This document shows, piece by piece, positions 20,053 through 30,388 of a stretch of DNA of 64,000 nt (its first letter is position 1; each line of letters starts with the position of its first letter). The stretch is from Chloroflexota bacterium (lineage in GTDB: Bacteria > Chloroflexota > Dehalococcoidia > Bin125). The notes below the pieces were generated by a model, which did not search any database, was not told the origin of the DNA, and saw nothing but the letters and a program-made list of their open reading frames with translations. The stretch lies in contig QGNQ01000004.1 in the NCBI GenBank assembly GCA_003228175.2, forward strand, positions 56,361-120,360, given 5' to 3'. A program made the position numbers and the translations under genes.

Positions 20053-20982
20053 ATGGCAAAGGTGAAAGTCGCAGCGATGATCCGCAGCTGGGATGAGCGC
20101 ACTGGTGTCAGTCCGGCGATGACGCTGGCGGCGGCGCGGAACGCGGAGGCGGCGGGGCTCGACGGTCTGGTGGTGGGCGACCATGTCACGTTCTACGGCT
20201 ACGGCAACGACGGTCTCATCACGCTGACGGCGGTCGCGACCGTGACGGAGCGGATCGAGCTGAAGACCTGCGTCTACCTGCTACCGCTGCGACACGTCGT
20301 GCCGGTAGCGCTGCAAACGGCGCAGCTGGCGCAGCTGTCGGGCGGGCGGCTGAACTTCGGCGTGGGCGTGGGCGGCGAAGACCCGCATGAGTTCACGAGC
20401 TGCGGCGTCGATCCGAAGACGCGCGGGGCTCGCACAAACGAGGCGCTGGCCGTCCTGCGCCGACTCTGGACCGAAGACGAAGTGACGTTCGCAGGAACGC
20501 ACTTCCAGCTCGACGCGGTGACGGTGTACCCCAAGCCAACGACGCCGCCCCCGATCTTCATTGGCGGGCGCAGCGACGCGGCGCTGCGACGCGCGGGCCG
20601 CTTCGGCGACGGCTACACCGGCATCTGGCAGTCAGTGAAGCGAATGCGCCAAGCCGGAGAGTTCATGTCGGAGGTGGCGCTGGAGGCGGGGCGAGCGACG
20701 GACGCCGTGGAGCTGGGGATGCAGTTTTGGACGGGGGTGGCGCCGCAGCGCGACGAGGCGCGCGGCTTCGTGGCGCGGGCGATGGAGGCGACATACCAGC
20801 TGCCGTTCGAGCGCTTCGAGAAGTACACACCCTTCGGCACGGCGGAGGAAGTGGCGAGCTTCATCGCGCCATACGTCGAGGCGGGAGCCCGGCACGTGAA
20901 CCTGATCGGCACCCAGGCGACGCCGGAGCAGAACATCGAGCGGGCGGCGGAAGTCCGCGAAGCGCTCCTGCGAATGACCTGA
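20053..20982 (+). CDS. LLM class flavin/F420-dependent oxidoreductase
   Basis: ATG at 20053 after aaaggag; AARNAEAAGLDGLVVGDHV, QLSGGRLNFGVGVGGE, PPPIFIGGRSDAALRRAGRFGDGY. Confidence 0.93.
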   Translation: MAKVKVAAMIRSWDERTGVSPAMTLAAARNAEAAGLDGLVVGDHVTFYGYGNDGLITLTAVATVTERIELKTCVYLLPLRHVVPVALQTAQLAQLSGGRLNFGVGVGGEDPHEFTSCGVDPKTRGARTNEALAVLRRLWTEDEVTFAGTHFQLDAVTVYPKPTTPPPIFIGGRSDAALRRAGRFGDGYTGIWQSVKRMRQAGEFMSEVALEAGRATDAVELGMQFWTGVAPQRDEARGFVARAMEATYQLPFERFEKYTPFGTAEEVASFIAPYVEAGARHVNLIGTQATPEQNIERAAEVREALLRMT

Positions 20983-21039
20983 CGGGCAGCGCGCGTCGCG
21001 TTACGCTCACCGAGCCGACGGGGGAATGGTGAGGGGCGG

Positions 21040-22128
21040 ATGATGAGGCGACGGGTGTGGGTGGGTGCAGTGCTGCTGCTGGCGACGACGCTGATCGCGG
21101 CGGCCTGCGGTGGAGACGATGCTGATGACGGGGCGGCGGGGTCTGCCGCGGGTACGACCGCGAGCGAAGAGCAAGCGACCACGGAGGACACCGCCGCGCG
21201 GGTCATCCTGGCCACGCAAGGCGTAACGCAGGCGTCGGACGAGGACATCGCTTACTTCACTGCGGTACAGGGAGCCTTCCAGCTTTTCGGCAGCGCGGCC
21301 GCAGGGGCGGCGCAAGAGTCACTGGAGGGCGGCGAGACGCGCGACGCCTTCTTCCATGGGTTGCTCAATCGGGGCGTGGGCACGGCGTTCGTCCCGGTGC
21401 TGGAGGCGCTGCGCGAATTGCAGCCGCCCGTGCACTACGCGGAAGGCCATGCGAGCGTCGTCGCGCAGGTCGAGCAGCAGATGGCGATCGATGCCGACAT
21501 ACGCGAGGCCGTGCTGGCTGAGGACCTGCTGAGCTTCTTCTTGCTCAACGCCCAGTTGGCGCGCGTGGGAGCGGAAAGCGCCCTGCGCCAGCAACCGAAC
21601 CTGTGTCGCACGCTGAGTCGAGGCGGCGCAAACTGTTCGTCGTACGAAGTCAACGACGACAGCGCCTACGCGGTGGCCCTGCGCGATATCGCGGCCGCGC
21701 TGCAAGGAGCGGTCGTGGCCAGTGAGCAGGCCTTTGCAGGCCCCCTGGGCGAAGATGCACTGCAAGACAGGCTTGCGCCGGAGGAGTGGGCGACGTTGAT
21801 CGCGACCCTGTTCGGCGAACGCGTGCTGGCGGAGGAAGAGGCGCTCGACGCGCTGCGAGCCCTGGAGCCCCCGGCCGAGTTCGCCGCGGAGCAGGCGGAC
21901 TTGATCGCGCTCATCGAATCGACGAAGGAGACGAACACGAGGATCGCGGCGGATGCGGCCGCCGGGACGCTCCAGTCGCTGCGGGTAACCGATCCACAGT
22001 TCGAGACTCTGCGGCGCGCGCAGTGCGACGCGGTCGCGGAGATGTCGGAGGAGTTCCGGCAGGTGGCACTGCTCAGTGGCCGCGACTTCGACCGGACCTG
22101 CGCCGACGCGCCCGAGGGAGCGTCGTAG
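21040..22128 (+). CDS. Hypothetical lipoprotein
   Basis: Signal peptide with lipobox IAAACGGDD. Confidence 0.75.
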   Translation: MMRRRVWVGAVLLLATTLIAAACGGDDADDGAAGSAAGTTASEEQATTEDTAARVILATQGVTQASDEDIAYFTAVQGAFQLFGSAAAGAAQESLEGGETRDAFFHGLLNRGVGTAFVPVLEALRELQPPVHYAEGHASVVAQVEQQMAIDADIREAVLAEDLLSFFLLNAQLARVGAESALRQQPNLCRTLSRGGANCSSYEVNDDSAYAVALRDIAAALQGAVVASEQAFAGPLGEDALQDRLAPEEWATLIATLFGERVLAEEEALDALRALEPPAEFAAEQADLIALIESTKETNTRIAADAAAGTLQSLRVTDPQFETLRRAQCDAVAEMSEEFRQVALLSGRDFDRTCADAPEGAS

Positions 22129-22208
22129 GGCGTTCGCCGTCCACGACCCTCCTTCGCGCCGGCCTTGGCCGCTAGCCTGCCTGCGCAACGCCCTGAGGAG
22201 GACACGAC

Positions 22209-23153
22209 ATGGACATCGGCTTGATGGTGGAGGGCCAGAACGGCCTCACGTGGGAGCGCTGGCGCCACATCCTGCGCCTCGCGGAGCGACTCCAGATCGC
22301 GAGCGTGTTCCGCTCCGACCACTACATGATTCGGACATTTCAGGACTCGCTGGAGGCGTATCTGTCGTTCGTGATGGCGGCGGAGGAGACGACATCCTTG
22401 CGCTTTGGGCCGCTGGTCACGCCGATGACCTTCCGCTCGCCCGTCGACGTGGGGCGTATGGCGGGGCAGATCTCGCTACTCAGCGAGGGCCGCTTCGTGA
22501 TGGGGCTGGGCGCGGGCTGGCATGAGCCGGAGCACATCGCCTACGGCATCCCCTTCCACACGCTGAAAGAGCGCATGGACCGCCTGGAGGAGACGCTGGA
22601 GCTGGTGCAGGCCCTGTGGCGTCCCGGCCCCACGACCTACGCCGGTCGCTACTACCAGGTGCAGGAGGCGGAGTGCCTGCCCAAGCCCAACCCCGCACCC
22701 CCGATCCTGATCGGCGGGACGGGCGAGAAGCGGACGCTGCGGATGGTCGCCCAGCACGCCGTGGAGTGGAACAGCGTCAACCTGGGACCGGAGGCGTTCG
22801 CACAGAAACTGTCGGTGCTGGAGCGCCACTGCGCCGATCTGGGCCGGGACCCGGCCACGATCAAGAAGTCGATGATGCTGTTCGCGATCGTCGCGCCCAC
22901 GCCGGAGCTGCTGGACCGCGTCACGTCGATCGTGATGGGGCTGCGTGGAGTCGATGGCGACCCGGCCGCGTTCCGTGCGGCGTCCAAGGAGCAAGGCATG
23001 CTCGTGGGTGGGACGGACGAGATGGTGGACTGGCTGGGGTCGATGGCGGCGCTCGGCCTGAGCGAGGTGCAGGTGCAGCACTTCCTCTACGACGAGGACG
23101 ACATCCCCACCTGGCTGGCCCAAGACGTGCAGCCGCAGGTCGCGGCGCTGTAG
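22209..23153 (+). CDS. LLM class flavin/F420-dependent oxidoreductase
   Basis: MDIGLMVEGQNGLTWERWRHILRLAE..., LSEGRFVMGLGAGWHEPEH, PPILIGGTGEKRTLRMVAQHA. Confidence 0.93.
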   Translation: MDIGLMVEGQNGLTWERWRHILRLAERLQIASVFRSDHYMIRTFQDSLEAYLSFVMAAEETTSLRFGPLVTPMTFRSPVDVGRMAGQISLLSEGRFVMGLGAGWHEPEHIAYGIPFHTLKERMDRLEETLELVQALWRPGPTTYAGRYYQVQEAECLPKPNPAPPILIGGTGEKRTLRMVAQHAVEWNSVNLGPEAFAQKLSVLERHCADLGRDPATIKKSMMLFAIVAPTPELLDRVTSIVMGLRGVDGDPAAFRAASKEQGMLVGGTDEMVDWLGSMAALGLSEVQVQHFLYDEDDIPTWLAQDVQPQVAAL

Positions 23154-23159
23154 CACGGG

Positions 23160-23179
23160 AGCCCGGCCGCGGCCGGGCT
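23160..23179. terminator. 20-bp perfect palindrome at convergent junction, overlapping the minus-strand stop codon
   Basis: AGCCCGGCCG|CGGCCGGGCT. Confidence 0.55.
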
Positions 23180-23918
23180 AGCGCATGAAGGCGCCGTCGA
23201 TCAGGTACTCGCCGGCCGAGATGTAGCTCGCGTCATCCGAGGCGAGGAACAGCGCCAGCTGGGCGATGTCCTCCGGCTCGCCCGCGCGGCCCAGCGGAAT
23301 CTTGCGCACGATCGACTCTGGGTCCGCATCGTACTCGGGCAGGTTGTGGATCATGGCCGTCTCGATGATGCCGGGATGGATGGAGTTGACGCGGATTCTG
23401 TCTGGCCCCAGGTCGTGGGCGGCGGACTTCGTCATCCCGCGAACCGCCCATTTACTCGCCCCATAGCCGAAGGACCCGGGTGTGGCGAGCATCCCCGCGA
23501 CCGAGGAGATGTTGACGATCGATCCGCCGCCGTCGGCACGCATGGCCGGCACAACGGCTTTCATGCCTAGGAAGACGCCGACCTGGTTAATCTCGATCAC
23601 CCGCCGGTAGTCCTCCAGGCTGGTCTCCATCATCGACTGCACCGGGAAGATGCCGGCGTTGTTGATCAGTACGTTGAGGCGGCCCTCATTGGCGACGATC
23701 TCCGCCACAACCTCGTTCCAGCGTGCCTCGTCGCGGACGTCCTGGTGCAGGTAGCGGCAGCCGTCGATCGCGGCGGCGGTGGCGGCGCCCTCCGTGTCGA
23801 GCACGTCGGTGATGACCACGGCGGCCCCCTCGTTGGCGAAGAGCGCTGCTTCAGCCGCGCCCTGCCCGCGCGCGCCGCCGGTGATCAGCGCAACTTTGCC
23901 GTCGAGTCGTCCGGCCAT
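23178..23918 (-). CDS. Short-chain dehydrogenase/reductase (SDR)
   Basis: MAGRLDGKVALITGGARGQGAAEA, INNAGIF, GYGASKWAVRGMTK. Confidence 0.93.
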   Translation of the reverse strand: MAGRLDGKVALITGGARGQGAAEAALFANEGAAVVITDVLDTEGAATAAAIDGCRYLHQDVRDEARWNEVVAEIVANEGRLNVLINNAGIFPVQSMMETSLEDYRRVIEINQVGVFLGMKAVVPAMRADGGGSIVNISSVAGMLATPGSFGYGASKWAVRGMTKSAAHDLGPDRIRVNSIHPGIIETAMIHNLPEYDADPESIVRKIPLGRAGEPEDIAQLALFLASDDASYISAGEYLIDGAFMR

Positions 23919-24065
23919 GTGACACCTCCATCGCGGGAGGGTAGTCCTGCGCCCGGCGCTTCGCCAAGCCGCCCGGCTGGTAGTCTGCCCCGACGCGCGG
24001 CGCGAGCGAGGCCCGGACCCCGTGACCGGACGTATCCCTGCTGCGACTGAGGGATAGGAGCGCGT

Positions 24066-25079
24066 ATGACGACGGAAGCGGAATCGACAATGGCGGCGAC
24101 CGAACCGGCCTCGCCGGATCTGGCGCGTGTGGCCGAGCTGGCGGCGCGGATTCGCGAGAACGTGAGTCGCGTGATCGTGGGCAAAGAATCGATCATCGAG
24201 CAGACGATCGTGTCCCTGCTCGCCGAGGGACACATCCTGCTGGACGACGTGCCGGGGCTGGGGAAGACCGTGCTGGCGAAGTCGCTGGCGCGCTCGCTGG
24301 GGCTGAGCTTTCGTCGCATCCAGTTCACGCCGGACCTGACCCCGGCCGATGTGACCGGCGGCAACATCTACAACCAGCAGTCGGGCGCGTTCGAGTTCCG
24401 GCCGGGACCGCTGCTGGCACAGCTGGTGTTGGCCGACGAAATCAATCGCGCCAGCCCGCGGACGCAGTCGGCGTTGTTGGAGGCGATGGAGGAGCGGCAG
24501 GTCACCGTGGACGGCGAGACCCGCCCCATGGATCGGCCGTTCCTGGTCGTCGCGACACAGAATCCGGTGGAGCTGGAGGGCACCTTCCCGTTGCCGGAGG
24601 CGCAGCTGGACCGCTTCCTGCTGCGCCTGCGGTTGGGCTACCCCAGCGCCGAGGAGGAGGACGGCATTCTGGCCCGCTTCGAGCGGGCGCAACCGCTGGA
24701 CACGCTGGAGCCGGTCGTGGAGGCGGCGGAACTGCTGGCGCTGAGTCGCGCTGTGGAACAGGTGCAGGTGCACGAGCGGGTGCGCGGCTACATGGTCGCG
24801 CTGGTGCGCGCGACCCGCGAGGAAGACGCGTTTGAGCTGGGGGCCAGTCCGCGCGCCTCGCTGGGTCTGCTGCGAGCCAGCCGCGCGCTGGCGGCGATCC
24901 GGGGCCGGTCCTATGTCTTGCCGGACGACGTGCAGGAGATGGCGCTGGTCGTGCTGCCGCACCGGCTGCTGCTGAGCTCCCAGAGCCGCCTGCGGTCGCG
25001 CAGCAGCGAGGACATCTTGGAGGGGGTGATTCGGCGCGTGCCGGTGCCCGTGGAGGATCCCACGCCCGGAGGCGAATAG
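24066..25079 (+). CDS. MoxR-family AAA+ ATPase
   Basis: VIVGKESIIEQTIVSLLAEGHILLDDVPGLGKTVLAKSLA, LADEINRASPRTQSALLEAMEE. Confidence 0.95.
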   Translation: MTTEAESTMAATEPASPDLARVAELAARIRENVSRVIVGKESIIEQTIVSLLAEGHILLDDVPGLGKTVLAKSLARSLGLSFRRIQFTPDLTPADVTGGNIYNQQSGAFEFRPGPLLAQLVLADEINRASPRTQSALLEAMEERQVTVDGETRPMDRPFLVVATQNPVELEGTFPLPEAQLDRFLLRLRLGYPSAEEEDGILARFERAQPLDTLEPVVEAAELLALSRAVEQVQVHERVRGYMVALVRATREEDAFELGASPRASLGLLRASRALAAIRGRSYVLPDDVQEMALVVLPHRLLLSSQSRLRSRSSEDILEGVIRRVPVPVEDPTPGGE

Positions 25080-26690
25080 GTGTCCATCGTTGGCCTGCGG
25101 GGGCGATTCGCGGATGCGGATCTGGCCGAGGAACGGGCCGACCGGGTTGCTCGCGCGCTCGATCCCGGCCGCTTCGTCCAGACGCGCGAGAACCGCTTGC
25201 TGCGGGAGTCCTGGATCGGGCTGTCGCTGGTGACCGTGTTCCTGGGGCTGGCCGCGGGCGAGATCGTGATCGCGCTGGTGGGTTCGGGCATCTTCGTGGC
25301 CGGCTGGCTGGCACGACTGTGGGGACGGCTGGCGCTGAGCCGGCTGGATGTCTTCCAGGACCTCTCCATCGATCACGCGTTCGTGGGGGAGACGATCCGC
25401 TATCGCATGCGGATCTCCAATCGCAAGCTGCTGCCGCTGCCCTGGCTCTCGCTGCGCACCGAAGTGCCGGAGGCGCTGGAGCCCATCGACCGGCATCTGG
25501 AGCCGATCGGCACGCCCAAGATGGCGCGCCTCGACCGGCTGACCGGCCTGCGCTGGTACGAGCGGCTGACCTGGGAGTACACGATCCCGCTGAAGACGCG
25601 AGGCTACTTCACCTTTGGGCGCACGGCGCTGCGCGCGGGGGACCTGTTCGGTTTCTTCACACGTGAACGGATCGTGCCAGAGGCCGTGTCGCTGTGGGTG
25701 TACCCGCAGGTGCTGGCGCTGGAAACGCTGGGCCTGCCGATGCTGCGGCCGATGGGCGAAGAGCGCGGCGTCGATCCACTGTTCGACGACCCTTCGCGGC
25801 TCCGCGGCCTGCGCGAGTACCAGACGGGCGATCCGCTGCGACGTGTCGACTGGCGCGCGACGGCGAAGCGTCAGTCGTTGCAAACGCGCACCTTCGATCC
25901 GGCCAGCTCGCGCTCCGTGCTGCTGGCGCTCAACGTCGCGACGATGCCCGAAGCCTGGCAAGGCTTCTACGGGGAGTTGTTCGAGCGCGCGGTGGCCGTC
26001 TGCGCCTCGCTCGCCTCGTCGTACGCGGAGGTGCGCTTCCCCTTTGGGCTGGTGGCGAACTGCACCTACCCCGGACGCGACGGCACGATTCGCATGCCGC
26101 TGGGCCGCGCGCAGGCGCAGACGATTCGGGCTCTGGAGTTGCTGGCGATGGCGGACGTGTACGCCGTCGCGACGATGGAGCGGGTGCTGCAAGACGAGAG
26201 TCAGCGCCTCCCGCGCGGCAGCAGTGTGGTGCTGGTGACGGCGGTGATGACGCGGCCACTGGTGGGAACGCTGCTGGACCTGCGGAGGCGTGGCTTGGGC
26301 GTGTCCCTGGTCTGGGTGGGCCGGACCCCACCGCTCGACCTGCCGCCGAGCATCACCGTCCACGACCTGCGATCGGCGCTGGCCGATCGTCGCTTCTACC
26401 ACCCGCACTCACCGGAGGTGCGCTTGGACGAGCCGGAGATGTTCGCGCAGGCGAGATCGGCCGACGCGGAGTCGGCACTGACAGCGCGCGCGCCCGATCG
26501 CGGATCGCCCCACTCGTCGACACCTGTCTCGTCGATGTCCGATTCGGCGGGGCCTGACTCGCCTGGGCCCGACTCGGGCGAACCGGCAGCGCCGGAGTCC
26601 ACCACAAAAGTCAGAGCGCGCGGCCCCGCTCCGGTGGCGCCGCGCGCGCCGGGAACCCGTTGGAAACGCCCGCAGGATGGGCCCTCATGA
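25080..26690 (+). CDS. DUF58 domain protein with Ser/Pro/Asp-rich C-terminal tail
   Basis: GTG start abutting moxR stop; FDDPSRLRGLREYQTGDPLRRVDWRATAKRQSLQTRTFDP motif. Confidence 0.9.
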   Translation: MSIVGLRGRFADADLAEERADRVARALDPGRFVQTRENRLLRESWIGLSLVTVFLGLAAGEIVIALVGSGIFVAGWLARLWGRLALSRLDVFQDLSIDHAFVGETIRYRMRISNRKLLPLPWLSLRTEVPEALEPIDRHLEPIGTPKMARLDRLTGLRWYERLTWEYTIPLKTRGYFTFGRTALRAGDLFGFFTRERIVPEAVSLWVYPQVLALETLGLPMLRPMGEERGVDPLFDDPSRLRGLREYQTGDPLRRVDWRATAKRQSLQTRTFDPASSRSVLLALNVATMPEAWQGFYGELFERAVAVCASLASSYAEVRFPFGLVANCTYPGRDGTIRMPLGRAQAQTIRALELLAMADVYAVATMERVLQDESQRLPRGSSVVLVTAVMTRPLVGTLLDLRRRGLGVSLVWVGRTPPLDLPPSITVHDLRSALADRRFYHPHSPEVRLDEPEMFAQARSADAESALTARAPDRGSPHSSTPVSSMSDSAGPDSPGPDSGEPAAPESTTKVRARGPAPVAPRAPGTRWKRPQDGPS

Positions 26691-28129
26691 GCGTCGCGCT
26701 ACGCACCCTGGCCGGGCCCGATCTGAGCGCGCGCGCGGGCATCGCGGCGGGGGCGGTCGTCCTGCTGGAGGGGCTGCTGCTGGTTGTCGTGGCGGGGCTG
26801 ATCCCGCGCGCCGTGGGGGCGCACGGCGAGATCCCCTCAGCGCTGGCGGTGCTGGTGGTGCTGGGGCTGGGGGCGCTGTTCTCGTTCCGCCTGGGCGAGA
26901 CTGAAGTCACCGACGGGCGGCGCTGGGCGGTGGGCGTCGGCGTCTCGATCGTGATGCTGCACGTGGTCGGCCGCGTTGATCTGTCGGAGACGGCGCGGCT
27001 CTGGTCGTTCGGCTGGGCGGCGGACATCACCGACCCCAACGGCCCCGCCTGGCGCGGATCGGAGCGACTCGATCATGTGCTGGGGATGGCCGTGCTGACC
27101 TTCGCCTGGTTCCGCGGCGTCTCGCTGGGCAACGCGGATCTCTCCCAACGCTCGCTGGCGCCCATCCTGCCGCTCGCGGTGATCATCTTCGGCGGGGGCT
27201 TCCTGGCGGCCGACGCGGCCGAGATCACCGAGCGGGTACGCATCACGGCGCTGGCCTTCCTGGCGGTGGCGCTGCTGGCGGTCGCCTTCCGCAACGCCCA
27301 GCGCCTGTCGAGCGAGGGTGGATTCAGCACCGTGGGCGTGACGTTCCTCTCCACGTTCGGGGCGATGGTGGTCGTCGCGCTCGTCTTCATGCTGATCGTG
27401 ACCCTGCTGGTCGCGGTGGTCGGCGGCACGGGTATCGCGGAGCCGGTCACGGAGGCACTGGGAACGGTGCTGCGCATCGTCGCGACGGGCGCCGCCTGGG
27501 TGGTCTGGATTCTGCTCTGGCCGATCCGTCAGCTGATCGGCACGGGCGCGGAGCCCTTCCCCCCGCAGCCGCAGTGTTTCGTCAATGAGACTGGCGAGCT
27601 GGAGTGCTTCACCGAACAGAACAGCGGCTTGCTCCTGGAGGCGGACGAGGACGGCGACTCAGGGGCGGGCACGCTGGCCTTCCGGGTGCTGGCCGGGATC
27701 GGCCTGATCGGCGGCGTGGCGATCCTGGCGGCGCTTCTCTTTCGTCAGGTCTGGCGGCGGCAGCGGCCGGTGGACGAGGAGCGCGAGTCGTTGTGGAGCG
27801 AGGCGGACCCGTTTGGCGACCTCTGGGCCGGGCTGCGGTCGCTGGGCAAGCGGCTGCGCCCGAAGCGCGGCCCGGCGCCCGACCGCAGCATCGTGGGGCT
27901 GTACCTAGAGATGCTCAACGACGCGGAACGCCGCGGCACGGAACGACCGGCCGCGCGGACGCCACTACAGTTCGCCCCGTCGCTGGAGCGGCTCTATCGG
28001 TCGGCGCTGCCGGGCGAGATCTCACAACGCTTCATGGAGCAGCACTACGCGGGGCGCGATCCCGCCGCCGTGGAAGTGTCACGCCTGCGGGCATCGTGGG
28101 ACGTGTTGCGCGCGGCGGAGCCGGGCTAG
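26687..28129 (+). CDS. Membrane protein with DUF4129-like C-terminus
   Basis: ATG at 26687 overlapping previous stop; multiple TM segments, C-term RTPLQFAPSLERLYRSALPGEISQRFMEQHYAGRDP. Confidence 0.8.
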   Translation: MSVALRTLAGPDLSARAGIAAGAVVLLEGLLLVVVAGLIPRAVGAHGEIPSALAVLVVLGLGALFSFRLGETEVTDGRRWAVGVGVSIVMLHVVGRVDLSETARLWSFGWAADITDPNGPAWRGSERLDHVLGMAVLTFAWFRGVSLGNADLSQRSLAPILPLAVIIFGGGFLAADAAEITERVRITALAFLAVALLAVAFRNAQRLSSEGGFSTVGVTFLSTFGAMVVVALVFMLIVTLLVAVVGGTGIAEPVTEALGTVLRIVATGAAWVVWILLWPIRQLIGTGAEPFPPQPQCFVNETGELECFTEQNSGLLLEADEDGDSGAGTLAFRVLAGIGLIGGVAILAALLFRQVWRRQRPVDEERESLWSEADPFGDLWAGLRSLGKRLRPKRGPAPDRSIVGLYLEMLNDAERRGTERPAARTPLQFAPSLERLYRSALPGEISQRFMEQHYAGRDPAAVEVSRLRASWDVLRAAEPG

Positions 28130-28138
28130 CGAGCCCGG
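28121..28138. terminator. GC hairpin at convergent junction containing the plus-strand stop codon
   Basis: CCGGGCT-AGCG-AGCCCGG. Confidence 0.55.
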
Positions 28139-28163
28139 TCCCGCGACGAGTCAGCCCAGCGCC

Positions 28164-28481
28164 TCAGGAGCCTGGCGCGCGATAGTCCGGAACCTTTGTC
28201 CGGGCAGCGTCCATCTGCTCCGCCGTGAGGAGGGGGATCGTGGAGAGATTCACTGCGCCCGTGCGGTTCACGGCCAGTGAGAGTGCGATGGCCGTTTGCT
28301 CGCTGCCGTCCAGTACTCCCACAACGTCGTCGTCCCCGTAGGCGAAGTAGAACGCCTCGACACTGCCGCCGGCGCCCTCGATCAACGCTGTGACGGCGGC
28401 CTGCCGCGCGGCGAACCCTTCCTGGATCACGCCCTCCAGGCCCTGCTGCGTATAACTCGCGCGAAACATGAACTTGCCCAT
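28164..28481 (-). CDS. GYD domain protein
   Basis: MGKFMFRASYTQQGLEGVIQEGFAARQAAVTALIEGAGGSVEAFYFAYGDDDVVGVLD. Confidence 0.88.
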   Translation of the reverse strand: MGKFMFRASYTQQGLEGVIQEGFAARQAAVTALIEGAGGSVEAFYFAYGDDDVVGVLDGSEQTAIALSLAVNRTGAVNLSTIPLLTAEQMDAARTKVPDYRAPGS

Positions 28482-28592
28482 CGATCTCTCCTTCGAATGC
28501 CCAGTGCCAAACGCGCAGCGCGACCACCCTTGCTGGCGGCCCTGGGCGGGCCAGCCCTGGTCGCCACAAGGTGGCCGGATGGTTGCCCGGCG

Positions 28593-28991
28593 CTAGCGCT
28601 GGATGAGCTGCAAGCGCAGGCCGTGGGAGGCCTTGGGGCTGACGAACGAGATCTTGTGTTCGTCGCCGGCGGGGTCGGTGACGGTGATGTCCTTGGCGCG
28701 CAGATCGGCGACGGCGGCGTCGAGGTCCGCGACGGCCAAGGAGAGAATGAACGGGCCCTCGCCCTTGCGCTCCAGCTGCATGCGGACGGGGTTGCGCTCG
28801 TTGTCGTCGGACGGTGTGACGAGCTCCAGGAAGCTGTCGCCCAGGGGGAAGATCGCGGCCTCGAAGCCGCCGGGATTGGGGTGGCGTTCACTCATCTTGA
28901 GGCCGAAGTTGTTCTCGTAGGTCTCGATCGCGGCGTCCAAGTCATTGACGGCCATGACGACGTGGTCGACGGCGGTGGCGTTGATGCCCAT
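28593..28991 (-). CDS. VOC/glyoxalase family protein (methylmalonyl-CoA epimerase-like)
   Basis: AVDHVVMAVNDLDAAIETYENNFGLK...FLELVTP. Confidence 0.85.
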   Translation of the reverse strand: MGINATAVDHVVMAVNDLDAAIETYENNFGLKMSERHPNPGGFEAAIFPLGDSFLELVTPSDDNERNPVRMQLERKGEGPFILSLAVADLDAAVADLRAKDITVTDPAGDEHKISFVSPKASHGLRLQLIQR

Positions 28992-29056
28992 GATCTGCGG
29001 TCCTTTCGGGGATGCGTGTCTCGTGGGGAATGAGTAACGGATACGGGACGCTGTGG

Positions 29057-30388
29057 CTAGGGAATGTCGGCGTCGAAGTCCATGCCCGCGTCGCCCGCGT
29101 CGACGATCGCCTGGTACTCCTCTTGCGAGAGGCCGATCAGCTGCGTATAGACGTACTCGTTGTCCTGCCCCATCGCGACGGGGGGACGTTCGTGCGTCAG
29201 CGGCGTGGCGGGGAACTTGTAGGGCGGGTTGTTGAACAGATAGGGCCCGAGCCCGTCCGGCAGCATCTGCGGGGCGTTGAGCTCGCGAGCCTGGACGTGC
29301 GGATCATCGAAGACGCGCGACGCTTCCAGGACCGGGGCCGCAGCGACGCCCACACGCTGCAGCGAGTGGAAGAGATCGTAATCGTCCTGGTCGCGGGTCC
29401 ATGCGCCGATGTGCTGGTCGATCTCGTCCTGGCGGGCGAGGCGACCCTCGGCGGCATCCAGATCAGCGGTTCGAGCCCATTCGGGGTCGCCCATTTCTCC
29501 GCGCAGCGCGCGCCACTCGGCGTCGGAGGTGACCGTGATCGCGATCCAGCGGTCGCCACCATCCTCAGCGCTGCCAGGCGAGCGGCAGGGGTAGAGGTTG
29601 TGGGGCGCGAAGCCGTAGATCGAGCGATTGCCGACGGTCTCCGGTGCGACACCGGTGAACGCCTGCTGCATATAGGCCTGGGCGACCATTGGTGTGGCGG
29701 CCTCTGCTTGGGCCATCTCGATCAGCTGCCCTTCGCCGGTCCGTCGACGATGGCGCAGCGCGGCCATAATCGCGAAGGCGGCCTGCGAGCCGGCCATGTG
29801 GTCGCCGGCGAAGATGGCACTCGTTTGGGAGGGGTCGCGGTCGGCGTAGCCGCGCAGCAGCGTGTGGCCGGTGACGCTCTCCAGATGAGCGCCCAACGTG
29901 CGGGCGTCGCGATAGGGGCCGCTGAGCCCGTAGCCGGGCGCCCGCAGCACGATGATGTCGGGCTTGATCGCGCGCAGGGAGTCGTAATCGACACCCAGTT
30001 TCTCGGCGGTGCCGGCGGCGTTGTTCTCCACGAAGACATCCGTCTGCTCGATCAGCGGGCGCAGGAGCGCTTGGCCCTGCTCCGAGGTGAGGTCAATCGT
30101 GACGCTCTTCTTGTTGCGATAGAGCTGCACAAAGGTCGGGCAGTAGTTCCAGGCACGCGGGCCTGGTTCGTTGTTGGGATAGCCGGTCCCCCAGGCCATA
30201 CTGCCGGTCATGATCGCCTTGGGTGGCCGGGCGCGCCCGCCCCGGGTCATGGGCGCGAAGACGTGCACGTTCTCCAGCTTGATCACTTCGGCGCCCATAT
30301 CGGCGAGGATGCAGGTGGCGTATGTGCCCGCCCAAACGACGCAGAGGTCCAGGACGCGCAGCCCCTCCAGTGGACGTTTGGCACTCAC
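29057..30388 (-). CDS. CaiB/BaiF class III CoA-transferase
   Basis: LEGLRVLDLCVVWAGTYATCILADMGAEVIKLE; candidate catalytic Asp in FAGDHMAGSQAA. Confidence 0.93.
   Translation of the reverse strand: MSAKRPLEGLRVLDLCVVWAGTYATCILADMGAEVIKLENVHVFAPMTRGGRARPPKAIMTGSMAWGTGYPNNEPGPRAWNYCPTFVQLYRNKKSVTIDLTSEQGQALLRPLIEQTDVFVENNAAGTAEKLGVDYDSLRAIKPDIIVLRAPGYGLSGPYRDARTLGAHLESVTGHTLLRGYADRDPSQTSAIFAGDHMAGSQAAFAIMAALRHRRRTGEGQLIEMAQAEAATPMVAQAYMQQAFTGVAPETVGNRSIYGFAPHNLYPCRSPGSAEDGGDRWIAITVTSDAEWRALRGEMGDPEWARTADLDAAEGRLARQDEIDQHIGAWTRDQDDYDLFHSLQRVGVAAAPVLEASRVFDDPHVQARELNAPQMLPDGLGPYLFNNPPYKFPATPLTHERPPVAMGQDNEYVYTQLIGLSQEEYQAIVDAGDAGMDFDADIP

Noticed and set aside
23178-26408. 1076-aa minus-strand ORF spanning SDR, MoxR and DUF58 genes
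   Set aside because: Only the first ~246 codons upstream of the stop (23178-23918) encode a real SDR; the rest is an Arg/Gln/His-rich antisense frame of moxR/DUF58, open because of GC-rich codon bias.
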